Shown here one piece after another: positions 48,566-59,429 of a DNA stretch of 64,000 nucleotides. Under the pieces are notes generated by a model. The model was not told the origin of the DNA. It did no database searches and saw nothing but the letters and a program-made list of their open reading frames with translations. The stretch's first letter is position 1. Every line of letters begins with the position of its first letter. A program made the position numbers and the translations under genes. Source of the DNA: Anoplopoma fimbria (lineage: Eukaryota; Chordata; Actinopteri; Perciformes; Anoplopomatidae); the NCBI RefSeq assembly GCF_027596085.1, contig NC_072454.1:22303741-22367740 (forward strand), written 5' to 3'.

Positions 48566-50430
48566 ATTGTCAGTAGTAGTGTCTTTTGGTTTTAGTTCCC
48601 TTTTTGGCTGTGGATTTTCATTACATATTTGTTTTTTTACATTGTAATGTAGTGATATTGTAAATACCCCCAGCATAGGAGTATCTACCTTAATAGTAAC
48701 GGGAATTCCGGGTAAATAATTAATATTAATTAATAAATAAACATTTACTCAAGCAGGCTTATTTCAGTCCATGCCAGCAGTAATTGTGAATTGCAAAAAA
48801 ATAAATAAAAACACTTGCAATATTTGGGGCCTTGACGGCAGAAGGTGGAAGCTGCTGATTTAAAGTGCAGAGAGCCCCAAGAAAAAAGGGGGACAGCCTG
48901 AACTTAAAAAGTTATGTGTATAAAAATTTGGAACTTCACCATCTCATCTGCAAAATCTTGAATGTTAGTCTCACCACTCTCTTCAGAGCCAGGGCCTGAG
49001 CTCAGCAGTTTCCAGATGAGATAGGGCCCCCCCAAGACTACAGCGAAAAACAGGAAGATCGGCCAGGACTTCACGGGTTGACCTTCAATCCCTGCTCCAT
49101 CCCCTCCGGAGCTACTTGTCGCCAGGGCATCACCGGCGCTGTCGGCCCACAAGTCGTCTACGTCCGACCTTCGCCCCAGAAGCCTCTGCAACCGTCTGTA
49201 GAGGTAGCGCAGGGTGCGTACCAAAGCAAAGGCCGACAAAACCCTGGTCAGGTGTGAACGCAGCCGTGTCAGGTGGTTGGCCACGTCCAGCACAGCACGG
49301 AAACTGTTATACACCGCAGAGAAGGTGGCGTCCAACATCATGCTGACTGAGGCGAAGGCCTGAACGATGCTCTCGATGGACTGGAAGGCGCCGCGGCTGC
49401 TCTCCTCCGCGTGTTGCACGAAGCGGCTGGGGGCAACTTCTTCCGTGTTTGAGAGGCGGCTGTACCCTCCCTGGCTGTAGCCACCACCACCGCCATAGCT
49501 GTAGGGGCTGTAGCCCCCATACATGGAGCTCCCATAGGGGCTGTAAGAGGAGGCGAAGGAGCTGTAAGAGGGACGGTAAGCCTGCTGGATGGGACGGGGG
49601 GGCACTGGGGGCACCATCCGGGTCAGGACAGGAGGGCCCGCAGAGACGGAGGGGCCTGCAGCCGGTCCAAAGTTTGCAGATCTGTTTGGTGACAAGATCA
49701 AGAAAAGAAGACAAGAGGATCAACACATCTGTATTTATTTTGTATGTCTTTAGTGTTGGGGTTTTTTTGTATGTAGAAGGGCATGGGGAAGATTTAAATT
49801 AGTCAAGGGCCTTGAAGCTGATCTTAAACTACAGAAGGCATTTGGTTAACGATTCTGTTTGATTACATTAGCTTGAACAACCTTAAACCAATAATAATCG
49901 ATAATAAAATTCCTCAAACGAGGTCAACATTAGATGAACAGCAAAACGACGTCGAGGAGACATGTAGTCAGAAAAACTAGCCAAAGTAATGAAGAGCAAT
50001 AAAAACCATTGCACGGTTTGTGGTAATGTTCCGTGTGGCTTATGTTACATTTAGTAAGAGGAGCCGGACGAAAGACACTTTCCGAAGAAGGCATATGACA
50101 GGGCCTCACAGGGCCTGGCTCACGTTGGATGGTTAGCTAGCAGTACAGCTGTTACTTCGTTTGAATGGCTGTTGTCGGTAAAATACTCGGGGAAATGAAA
50201 CTTATTTGATATGTTATTGACTAAAAGCACTACTTTGGGTGTTTTCACCTCGCTTGTGCAGTAAAGTTAGCTGAAGCTAGCTAACGCAGTAACAACACCG
50301 GGCCAGCTACAGTCAGTAAACACAGCCGGTCCGACGCTAGCTGTTACAGCTCGTACCTGTAGTTTATAGGCGCACTCATCGCCCCTGGAATCCGCCTTTC
50401 CCATGGCTTTAGTGGAGGCTGTGGATCCAT
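47132..50430 (-). CDS. pex13: Peroxin-13, peroxisomal import docking protein
   Basis: PEX13 sits in the peroxisomal membrane with PEX14 and docks the PTS1 receptor PEX5 (and PEX7) for matrix-protein import. Exons, 5' to 3': 50430-50357, 49681-48975, 48060-47938, 47478-47132. The GT-AG junctions keep frame and encode 416 residues (human 403). The N terminus MDPQPPLKPWERRIPGA is the family signature. A Tyr/Gly/Ser-rich segment (SSYSPYGSSMYGGYSPYSYG) follows, then the conserved RFVQHAEESSRGAFQSIESI core. The transmembrane segment is at about residues 231-249 (PIFLFFAVVLGGPYLIWKLL). An SH3 domain at about 268-330 contains ALYDY-like AEYDFLA, the WLLAS segment and PANYVKVLG. The tail after the SH3 is variable. 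The start codon is the first ATG of a short exon with a clear donor; no TATA is seen. Transcription runs toward sanbr. Confidence 0.97.
48534..48565. repeat. (TTG)n microsatellite
   Basis: About 32 bp of TTG repeats lies in the pex13 intron between exons 2 and 3. Confidence 0.9.
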
Positions 50431-50574
50431 CGATAAATATGTGTCCACAAAGTGTGACATATAATGCGAACTCTCTTCCGGATCCTGTCCAAGCTTCTCC
50501 TGTTGCGTTCCCGGTCTCCTCGTAATTTTCTAAATCTGATGTCGGAAAGAGATTTTTTTTTTTCTTTTACAGAG

Positions 50575-50640
50575 AATATAAAATAATCCTTTATTAGTCC
50601 CGCAGCGGGGAAATTTGCAAAATTATATATATATGGAAAC
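50575..50640 (-). mobile_element. 3' tail of a truncated SINE/LINE
   Basis: On the minus strand TTTCCCCGCTGCGGGACTAA TAAAGGAT matches the tail of the SINE at 11637-11856 (TTCCCCATTGTGGGACTAAT). It lies about 150 bp upstream of the pex13 start codon, close to its promoter. No head or body is present. Confidence 0.6.
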
Positions 50641-50814
50641 TGACAACAGTACACCAGTCCAACTACTGCGTGGCGTGTTACGCATAGTTACATACAGTAA
50701 CAGAAACACAAGATGTTAGTGCCGAGATTTCCATAAAGCCAAAAAACACAGCTCAAATCAAAGTTTATGACCACTTTCTTTACGATAGTACACATAGGCT
50801 TACATGGGATATAA

Positions 50815-50815
50815 T

Positions 50816-50848
<33 letters not shown>
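50815..50848. repeat. (TAA)n microsatellite
   Basis: About 34 bp of AAT repeats in AT-rich DNA between the pex13 5' end and the Rex3-like LINE. Confidence 0.9.
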
Positions 50849-50849
<1 letters not shown>

Positions 50850-50929
50850 ATCCTATTACTTCTACTACCTATAATAATACTTATTATAATCATTCTTATT
50901 CTTACTATACTAATAATTATAATAATACT

Positions 50930-51710
50930 CCATCCATCCATCCATTTCCTTCCGCTTATCCGGGGCCGGGTCGCGGGGGCAGCAAGCTAAGGAGGGTCCT
51001 CCAGACGTCCTTCTCCCCAGCAACACTTTCCAGCTCCTCCTGGGGAACCCCGAGGCGTTCCCAGGCCAGACGAGATATATAATCTCTCCAGCGTGTTCTG
51101 GGTCTACCCCGGGGCCTCTTACCAGTTGGACGTGCCTGGAAAACCTCTAAAGGGAGGCGTCCAGGAGGCATCCTGATCAGATGCCCGAGCCACCTCAGCT
51201 GGCCCCTTTCGACGCGAAGGAGCAGCGGCTCTACTCCGAGCTCCCTCCGGATGTCTGAGCTCCTCACCCTATCTCTAAGGCTGAGCCCAGCCACCCTACG
51301 AAGGAAGCTCATTTCGGCCGCTTGTATTCGCGATCTCATTCTTTCGGTCACTACCCAAAGCTCATGACCATAGGTGAGGGTTGGAACGTAGATGGACTGG
51401 TAAATCGAGAGCTTTGCCTTACGGCTCAGCTCCTTCTTCACCAAAACGGTCAGGTACAACGCCCGCATCACTGCTGACGCTGCACCGAACCGCCTGTCCA
51501 TCTCCCGCTCCATTTTACCCTCACTCGTGAATAAGATCCCAAGATACTTGAACTCCCTTGCTTGGGGCAGTGACTCACTCCCAACCCAGAGGGTGCAATC
51601 CACCGTTTTCCGGAAGAGAACCATGGCCTCAGACTTGGAGGTACTGACTCTCATCCCGACCGCTTCACACTCGGCTGTGAACCACCCTAGTGCGTGCTGG
51701 AGGTCACGTT
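50930..51710 (-). mobile_element. 3' part of a Rex3/RTE-like LINE, cut by the assembly gap
   Basis: One long minus-strand frame (ORF to 50956) encodes the end of a reverse transcriptase: STSKSEAMVLFRKTVDC, FKYLGILFTSEGKMERE, LTYGHELWVVTERM, QLRWLGHLIRMPPGRLP and RGRPRTRWRDYISRLAWERL. This pattern is typical of fish RTE/Rex3 elements. It ends CCGGATAAGCGGAAGGAAAT followed by (GGAT)n, the expected tail. The frame is still open up to the N gap, so the upstream part is lost in the gap or truncated there. Confidence 0.85.
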
Positions 51711-51810
51711 NNNNNNNNNNNNNNNNNNNNNNNNNNNNNNNNNNNNNNNNNNNNNNNNNNNNNNNNNNNNNNNNNNNNNNNNNNNNNNNNNNNNNNNNNN
51801 NNNNNNNNNN
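51711..51810. other. assembly gap, exactly 100 N
   Basis: One hundred N is the conventional placeholder for a gap of unknown size. It begins inside the LINE. Sequence after the gap (from 51811) does not resemble the LINE. Linkage of the pex13 side to the haao side rests on scaffolding across this gap. Confidence 0.99.
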
Positions 51811-53510
51811 CACCTCCTGAGTCAAATGAAATGGACTTTCTCCTCTAAATCGCAGAAAGAAAGTGAATAAGTGTATATCCGAATATACTATTGCTTAAAA
51901 CATGACATTGTTTGAATTTGGATTGTATAGTCACTGAACGCAAAACTAAATACTTAGAATCGGTCTCCTATAAATGTTAAGATACTGAAATACAAACTAT
52001 GGGCCAAAGTTAATGGCAAAGGACCAGTGTTCAGGGTTCTACTTCACTACTAGATGGAACTAAATCCACACACTGCTCCTTTAATAGCTGACATGTGAAT
52101 AGTTTAAACTCCAAAACTAGAGTTATATCTGTGAGTGAACAAGCATTTCTCCATTCTGCACTTATCAAATCTAGATAACAGTCGCTGACAATTTGCCACT
52201 TGATAATCTGTTCTGTGTGCAACGTGGTAAGTCCTGTAAATGGTCTGAGAGTGATAATTTTGTTCGCTTAAATCATGAATTCACTTAAAAACAAAATCAA
52301 TTATTATTCCAACATTTAATAAGCTCTTTAGTGATCATTGGTACATTAGTTACTTTTCTTGAATATACAAACAATATACAACAATTTCATATTTCAGTGG
52401 AAAAAGACGTCCAAGTGCGTCTCACAGACTAAAATCATGTCCAGTCATAGACCATCAGAAATACATGGTATTGATTGGATGAGAACCTGTCAAGATGAAC
52501 TTGGCATGTAACACATGGATATCATTTGACAACATGGTGATTGTTTGTAAGAACCTATTGAAGCCTTAACCCATCCTTTCAGGTTCTTATACTGGGACTG
52601 TAACTGTGGCGCATGGGCTACATTTTTAGGAGGTTAATAATAGTGACAGAGATTTTCTCCTTTTACTTCAGCGCATCCTCATACAACAGCTCATATGGTA
52701 TCTTACGGAAAAGTTACTCCTCATTTTTTGTGCGATTTCCAACGGAAATCCAGTGCAACACATGGCAATTTCTGTAATATGCATACAGTCTTATCAAAAT
52801 AAACAAAGGAAACAACTAAGGTAGGTTAAGGCAACAAAATTACTTAGGTTTCCTAAAAGATCGTGAAGAAAGAATGGTTTAGAAAAAAGATTGTGAAATA
52901 CTTAAAGGGGTTTTTAGGGGAGTTTTTCCTGTGCCGATGTGAGGGAAGGACAGAGGATGTCGCATGTGCACAGATTGTAAAGCCCTCTGAGGCAAATTTG
53001 TAATTTGTGATTCTGGGCTATACAAAATAAACTGAATTGAATTGAACTTAGTAAGGTTTAGGCAACAGTATTCCTTTGGCTTGTAAAAGATAGTGAAATA
53101 CTAATGGTTTAGGAAACGATCATGAAGTACTTAGTTAGGTTTAAGAAGAGATCTTGGTTTGGGTAAAATAACTACAGAAGTGGCATTACTTATGTAAGAA
53201 GTCACGTGACAAATAAATCAAAGATGACTTCACGTTTCACGCGACATACGGAAGACGCAATGCCCTGGTTTTTATGTGTCATTATACATTGTGGTTTATG
53301 ATAAAGTGTTTTCATTCAAATTTATTTGGTGGGATATCTAGGAATTACAGCGCATTGACTTTCATAGGCATAGCTACTAATGTTGTATTAGAACAGCCTG
53401 ACTTGATCAGTTCCAGAGAAAATCTACATAAGGTATCAGTTTATGGGGCAGTTGGACTGGAAGGGCAATTTACAATTTAATTTTCAGTTTTTTTCAATTT
53501 GAATAGATCA
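51811..53510. other. gene-free stretch with repeat debris
   Basis: No exon is seen. At 52900-53045 a 3'-end SINE/LINE fragment (GATTGTAAAGCCCTCTGAGG, TGGGCTATACAAAATAAACT) sits between diverged copies of a GTTTAGGCAAC...GATCGTGAA tandem repeat (52815-52910 and 53045-53165). Confidence 0.5.
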
Positions 53511-53515
53511 TAGTG

Positions 53516-53521
53516 TTTATT
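53516..53521 (-). terminator. haao: haao poly(A) signal
   Basis: AATAAA on the minus strand lies 144 bp downstream of the haao stop codon, a normal distance. Confidence 0.5.
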
Positions 53522-53664
53522 AATACTAAAATAGGTACAAAGCATTAGGCTTTTAACTAAAATAAGTGCTGTTAATTTACTATACTTCCTGTATGTACTA
53601 TTGAGCTCTTCTCCACGCATACACAGAATACTATGTAATGTGTGCGTGACTCTGCATGTGATGT

Positions 53665-56600
53665 TCAGGGTCTCTTCCGCTCAGGGTTTTGGACCACAAA
53701 CAGGGCAACAGTCCCCTCATCTCTCTGCCACTGGTACCTACAGAAGAAGGAACAATATGTGAGGTTATTACTGCCAAATCAGCGCTTTTAAAACCACATC
53801 TGAATGTACAGGAAGCCAAATTACAGAATTGACTTACTGGCTCTGTTCAGGAACGAGTAGACTGTCTCCTGCAGAAAGACTGAACTCCTGCTCGTTCACA
53901 GTAACTCTGGAGGACCCTCCTGAGAGACGAGGGGAGACGACGATGAGATAAAGACAAGGACAGATCAGGACTGGTTGGACGTATGATGCTACAGAAAGGA
54001 AAAGCACATTTAGTGAACTTACCATTTGCCAGATCCACACGTCGCTTTGCCGCACTGCCGTCTCCGTCAGCCCGGGTCCAAACACCATCACCTGTCATGA
54101 TGCACAGAGCATCACCATCAACATCTGCAGCTTGTTAATTAACAATCAAATCCACTGTCACTTGTTTTTATCTATAATGCCATACTGAACACCAAATAAC
54201 TTTTTTTTTTCAAACATGTTTCCAGGTCAACAGGTCATGATTAAATAATTAAAACTCTGCCATTCTTTTTTTCTATTGGCAGTAATATTTAGATATATAA
54301 ATATATAGTACTTTCAAAATATAAACATGTTCTCCACTAAATCGTATTTTTATTTAACCCAAAAAAATATTAAATATCGAAGCAAATGTTCCATGTTACA
54401 ATAACTTTAATTGCTGTGTATTCTATACACATGGTATCTAGTCCATGTCTCTTTTGGTGCTCTTCCTGACGTTTCTCCTTTATATCCTTGTTTAAAACGA
54501 GGCTATTGCGTGAATGCCAGGACACAACCTTAAGCTATGGGGTAGAGAAATGCAAAGTTTTACTTGGAGCTGCCATGTTGGAGGGTTACAATAGATAGCA
54601 TTAGAAATAACAGGGATGGTGTCTGCCCAGGTGCTATTTAGGTACGCTTGAATGGATGGCAACAGAACTTTATCAAATATAAAGCATCTGTTTATGGTCT
54701 TTTCATTAAAGAGCTTTTCAATAATTGCAGAATTATAATTTTCGCCATTGCAGTAGGCTACTATGTCACTCTTCGGAAGTCCAAATATGGTCCACTGGTT
54801 GCCAAAAACCAAGATGGCGACGGCCAAAATTCCGAACTGAGGCTTTAAAACCGTGGTCAACAAACCAACAGGTGAGGTAAGGAAGAATATGTCCACTTCT
54901 TATCTACAGTTTATGGTGCAGACCAGTTTTACTGTGCATGTGTTATACCCTAATTATATGACGAATCTCCTCTTTAAACCTTGGTTGGTAAAATAGAGAG
55001 TAGTTCCTATCAGAATCAAGGATTTAAGGATTGGAGGGCAATGTTGTACATATTTAGAAAGCACCTTGAGGGAAATGTGGGATTTGGGGCATCATTGATA
55101 AAACTACAACAGCTTTGCCTGAATAAAATAGTCTAAATTAGCAAAAACTACTATATAAATCAGCATCTATCTGATAAATAGTTTACTTTTTTTTTTTGAG
55201 CCGGATGCTCAGTATTAAATAATTCTAATACACATTTTATTTAATAAAACAAGAAGCTGAAACTGTGAAACCTTTACCAAAAGCCATGTGATGATGTGAT
55301 TCGCAGTACCTCTGTCTCAAACTGAGCTCGAACATGTCGATGGGACTGCCACTGGACAGGGACGGCCTCTGCCTGTCCAACCAGTCCCTGAACGAGAAAG
55401 GGACATCACGTTCATGGTGTTCAGCTGGAACGGGGGATCTACAAAGACTTCACCTGCTCACCCAAAGACAAGCACAAAGACACCAGTTCAAAACTGACAG
55501 AGATCAGACTCCAGATTAGACATTTATTACAGGAATCACAAGAAATGTCTCACTTGGATCAGGCTTTCCTGTTTTGGCCTGCTTTGATGCCATGAACCTG
55601 CAACGACAAACTGCCATAAAAACAGATAACCTGATCTGATCGAGAATGTTTGTAAGTGAGTAGAAGGGAAGATGTCTTACTCTTTGATTATTGGCACCAG
55701 CTGGGTTCCCAGATTCTGACAGTAAAACCATTTCTCGTACAGGATGTTGGTGGTGTTGTCCACATAGTACCTGAAGGCACCAGCACACACTCATGTTATT
55801 GTAGATCTTAAATATATACAGCGGGTAAAATAAGTATTGAACACGTCACCATTTTTTCAGTAAATATATTTCTAAAGGTGCTATTGACATGAAATTTTCA
55901 CCAGATGTCGGTAACAACTCAAGTAATCCATACATACAAAGAAAGCCAAACAAATAATTCAGAAATTAAGTTATGTGTAATAAAATGGAATGACACAGGG
56001 AAAAAGTATTGAACACATGGAAAGGAAGGTGCAAAAAGACATGGAAAGCCAAGACACCAGCTGAAATCTATCAGTAATTAGAAAGCAATCCTGCCCCTTG
56101 TCAGTGAAAATTAATATCAGCTGGTTCAGTCACTAACTGATGGCCGATAAAAAAGGTGTCTCATTGCCAAGGTGTCACACAAGAAACATCTCATGATGGG
56201 TAAAAGCAAAGAGCTCTCTCAAGACCTTCACAACCTTATTGCTGCAAAACATACTGATGGCATTGGTTACAGAAGGATTTCTAAACTTCAATGTTCCAGT
56301 GAGCACTGTTGGGGCCATAATCCGAAGTGGAAAGAACATCATTTCACCATAAACCGGCCATGACCAGGTGCTCATCGCAAGATTTCTGACAGAAGAGTGA
56401 AAATAATTATCAGAAGAGTTGTCCAAGAGCCAAGGGCCACTTGTGGAGAGCTTCAGAAAGACCTGGAATTAGCAGGTACAATTGTTTCAAAGAAAACAAT
56501 AAGTAATGCACTCAACCGCCGTGGGGCCTGTATGCACGCTCACCACGCAAGACTCCATTGCTGAAGAAAAAGCATGTTGAAGCTCGTTTAAAGTTTGCTA

Positions 56601-59427
56601 CACAACATTTAGACAAGCCTGTGAAATACTGGGAGAATATAGTCTGGTCAGATGAGACCAAAATTGAACTCTTTGGATGCCATAATACACACCATGTTTG
56701 GAGGTCAAATGGCACTGCTGTTTTTCAGCATACGGCACTGGCAAACTTCATATAATTGAAGGAAGGATAAAAATCTGCTGCCATCTACCAGGATGATGAA
56801 GATGAAACGAGGTGGACATTTCAGCAAGACAATGATCCCAAACACACAGCCAAGGAAACTCTCAATTGGTTTCAAGAGAAAGAAAATAAAGCTGCTAGAA
56901 TGGCCCAGCCAATCACCTGACTTGAATCCAATAGAAAATCTATGGAAAGAACTAAAGATCAGAGTTCATAGAAGAGGCCCACAATCTTCAAGAACGGGGC
57001 CAAAATCACACCTGAGCAATGGCACATGTGACTAGTTTCTCCATTCAGGAGGCGTCTTGAAGCTGTCATTACCAACAAAGGCTTTTGTACGAACTATTAA
57101 ATAAATTCCAGTAAGTGTGTTTCAATACTTTTTCCCTGTGTCATTTCATTTTATTACACATAACTTAATTTCTGAACTCATTTGTTTGGTTTTCTTTGTA
57201 TGTATGGATTACTTGGGTTGTTACCGACATCTGGTGAAAATTTCATGTCAATACCACCTTTAGAAATGTACTTACTGAGAAAAACGGTGACGTGTTCAAT
57301 ACTTGTTTTACCCGCTGTATATAAATATATATGTTTGTTACTTTCACTGAATGCTATGGTTTATTTGGACACAGTGAGATTATTTGCATTGCACGTCCCA
57401 GTTTAGTGAACGACTTTTTGTCCACTGATTCAATGCATTTCTGACAACTTTGTCCTATACAATGTCATAATATTGCCATTGAAGGTAAAAACAATCACGG
57501 AGTTGGAGGAGGAATTAATTTAGTAAAATTAAAATCGTACATTTACGAGAAAATCTAGGATATTCACTGAGATTATAAAGTCATACATTTGCGAAAAACA
57601 AACTCAGTTATTCTTTGAGATTAAAGTGCAGAATTTACAAGAAATAAAATCTGGTATTCTTATAAATTTAAGTGGTAAATTTACACAGAAAAGCCTCAGA
57701 TAGTCTTTGAATTTAAAGTTGATTTCCAAGAAGTAACTCAAGATATTCTTAAATATGTAGGTGGTAAATTTACAAGAAGGAAATAAAATTGTATTTCCTT
57801 TAATTGAAAATTGGTTCATTTGTCAGTTTTATTATTAGTCCTCTATCCACTGCTATCATCTGCTAAAAAAGATGTGAGAAGAGAAGAGAGAAGACGAGAA
57901 GGAGATCTAGTTAACCTCAGGCAGTCGGTTCTTCAGCAGCCGCCTCTTCCACCACCAGTCCCACAGTGTTGGCCTGTCTCTGGGGGGAGTGGGGGATCCG
58001 AGCCGGCAGCAGGAACATCTGAACGAGGAAGAAAAGAATGGAATGCAGATTGTCGGAGCAAAACAGTGTGGATGAGGCAAAGTTCATCACACACGTTATA
58101 CTGATGAAGGTGCACTGCAGCAGTGTAAATGTGAAATCCTGATTCATTAGGAGCTACCTCTCCCTCTTGATGTGCACGCCCTTGTGTTTCCCATTTTCAA
58201 TCACCTTCAGACACATGTCCCCCTTCACCTGGTAGAACAGCTATAAAGGAAGAAAAAATATCATTACATTAAAGGTTTTACACACAGAACGTCTTGGAAA
58301 GTATCACTGCATATGTGAAAAATAAGTTATATAGAGCCTTTTTATGACTCCAGGGGATTAGACTGTATATTAGAGGTGGACCTAAGTCCCTGTGATGTCA
58401 CCCATTGTTTTGTGGACTACGGTTCTGAGGCCTCGAGTCTGGCATTTTGGCCATCACCATCCTGATTTTTAGGCGACGCCATCTTGAAAGGGTGGAGCAA
58501 AGGACGGTGGAACGCTAAATAAGACCTTTTAGATGACCAAAATGTTACAATTAACTTTCAAGAACAGAAAACACACTGTAAAAGGGTCAATATTATATAT
58601 TTTTGCTGCTTGATTACATCATTTCATTATCAGACATTATTACATAAATATCTAGGATGGTGCAGAAAAGTCTAAAATTGTAACCCACGTATCAACAAAG
58701 GATGCTAACAACAATAGTGAGTGGTGGAGTTTGCCCTGTTTGTTGGGAAAGACCAGTATCAAATATTTGATTGGACATTTGATTGGACCACTAAAAAGTG
58801 GGCGGGCTTAGAGACTGTTGGCTCCACACACCTCTCTTTGTTGCTTCCTCTCTAGTTGCTAAAAGACGCAGATTTATTGATGAAAGGACAATATTATTGG
58901 TTGTAATTCATCAGTACTAGCTGACTTAAGCGCACTTCATACTTTGTTTAAAATGAACAATCTACTTTTTGTAATTCTGTCTGCACATATTACTAAATAA
59001 TGGTTTAGAAAAGTTTTTTACATTTCATCTGGACTTAACCTGTGAGGTTGAGCTATGAATGTAAAGCAGATAAATGGAGAACTGAAGGTTAAAATGAAAT
59101 CATCACTGACAGAAGAAATGAGTACTTCTCTCTCACCTCCTCCCCTTCCTCTAAATGATAATCCTTCCTGGTGTTGGGACCTCCGACAAACATGATGATC
59201 AACTGGGAAAAGTGCCTGTGAGACAGGTGTTGAACACAATTTGGTACATTGACACTTTTTCAAATCTGAGTTTTAAAGTTGTGAAACACTGATTCAAGAA
59301 AGAGCAACAATGTTGCTAATATGAAAAGTGAAACCACTCACATGAGCTTGTTGCACACCGGTGGCAGGAAAGCATTCTCGTTAGCTGCAATCCAGTTCTC
59401 CACATTCACAAGAGGTGAGTCGCTCAT
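53665..59427 (-). CDS. haao: 3-hydroxyanthranilate 3,4-dioxygenase, frame broken by single-base losses
   Basis: HAAO is a cytosolic non-haem Fe(II) cupin that opens the ring of 3-hydroxyanthranilate, the kynurenine-pathway step toward quinolinate and NAD. Exons, 5' to 3': 59427-59342, 59215-59137, 58240-58158, 58018-57916, 55770-55681, 55597-55554, 55453-55310, 54091-54023, 53919-53838, 53737-53665. All splice sites are GT-AG. Fe ligands correspond to His49, Glu55 ([10 protein letters not shown]) and His93 ([10 protein letters not shown]). Later landmarks are [26 protein letters not shown] and the C terminus [13 protein letters not shown]. Exons 3, 4, 7 and 9 are 1, 4, 2 and 1 nt short of the frame-consistent length. 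Each loss is placed in a homopolymer (for example GGGG to GGG in exon 9). Restoring those lengths gives 286 codons, the human size. I infer sequencing or assembly error more than a true pseudogene, but the sequence as given does not encode an intact enzyme. A Tc1-like element lies in intron 4. Confidence 0.88.
54735..54925 (+). repeat. dispersed repeat family A, truncated copy
   Basis: Words AAGTCCAAATATGGTCCACT, AACCAAGATGGCGACGGCCA, AACTGAGGCTTTAAAACCGT and CCACTTCTTATCTACAGTTT match the end of the copies at 37290-37720 and 60270-60765. It lies in haao intron 7. The 134-residue minus-strand frame across it is not a gene. Confidence 0.6.
55819..57317 (+). mobile_element. Tc1-like transposon with complete inverted repeats and dead transposase
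   Basis: The element starts CAGCGGGTAAAATAAGTATT and ends AATACTTGTTTTACCCGCTG. It is flanked by TA on both sides and has inverted repeats of about 200 bp (55819-56018 and 57117-57317). The plus-strand transposase relic runs from [15 protein letters not shown] (56196) through [19 protein letters not shown] (first Asp), [14 protein letters not shown] (second Asp) to [15 protein letters not shown] (Glu). The DDE residues survive, but frameshifts, stops and a missing segment between about 56730 and 56770 disable it. It lies in haao intron 4, antisense to the gene, and ends 48 bp from the exon-5 acceptor. Confidence 0.92.
58365..58500 (-). repeat. dispersed repeat family A, inverted truncated copy
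   Basis: Its minus strand reads AAGATGGCGTCGCC, GATGGTGATGGCCAAAATGC, then CTCGAGGCCTCAGAACCGTA and CAATGGGTGACATCACAGGG. This matches the end portion of the family-A copies at 54735-54925 and 60270-60765. It lies in haao intron 2. Confidence 0.5.
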
Positions 59428-59429
59428 TT

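Noticed and set aside
49307..49802. Several long frames on both strands over pex13 exon 2
   Set aside because: They are GC-rich shadow frames; the real frame encodes the conserved PEX13 core and transmembrane segment.
54492..54896. 134-residue minus-strand open frame with a hydrophobic start
   Set aside because: It is the antisense of a dispersed repeat (family A) in haao intron 7, with sister copies elsewhere in the window.
53665..59427. Calling haao a genuine pseudogene
   Set aside because: All ten splice-site pairs, the stop codon, the poly(A) signal and the metal ligands are intact, and every lesion is a homopolymer shortening, so sequencing error is the simpler explanation.
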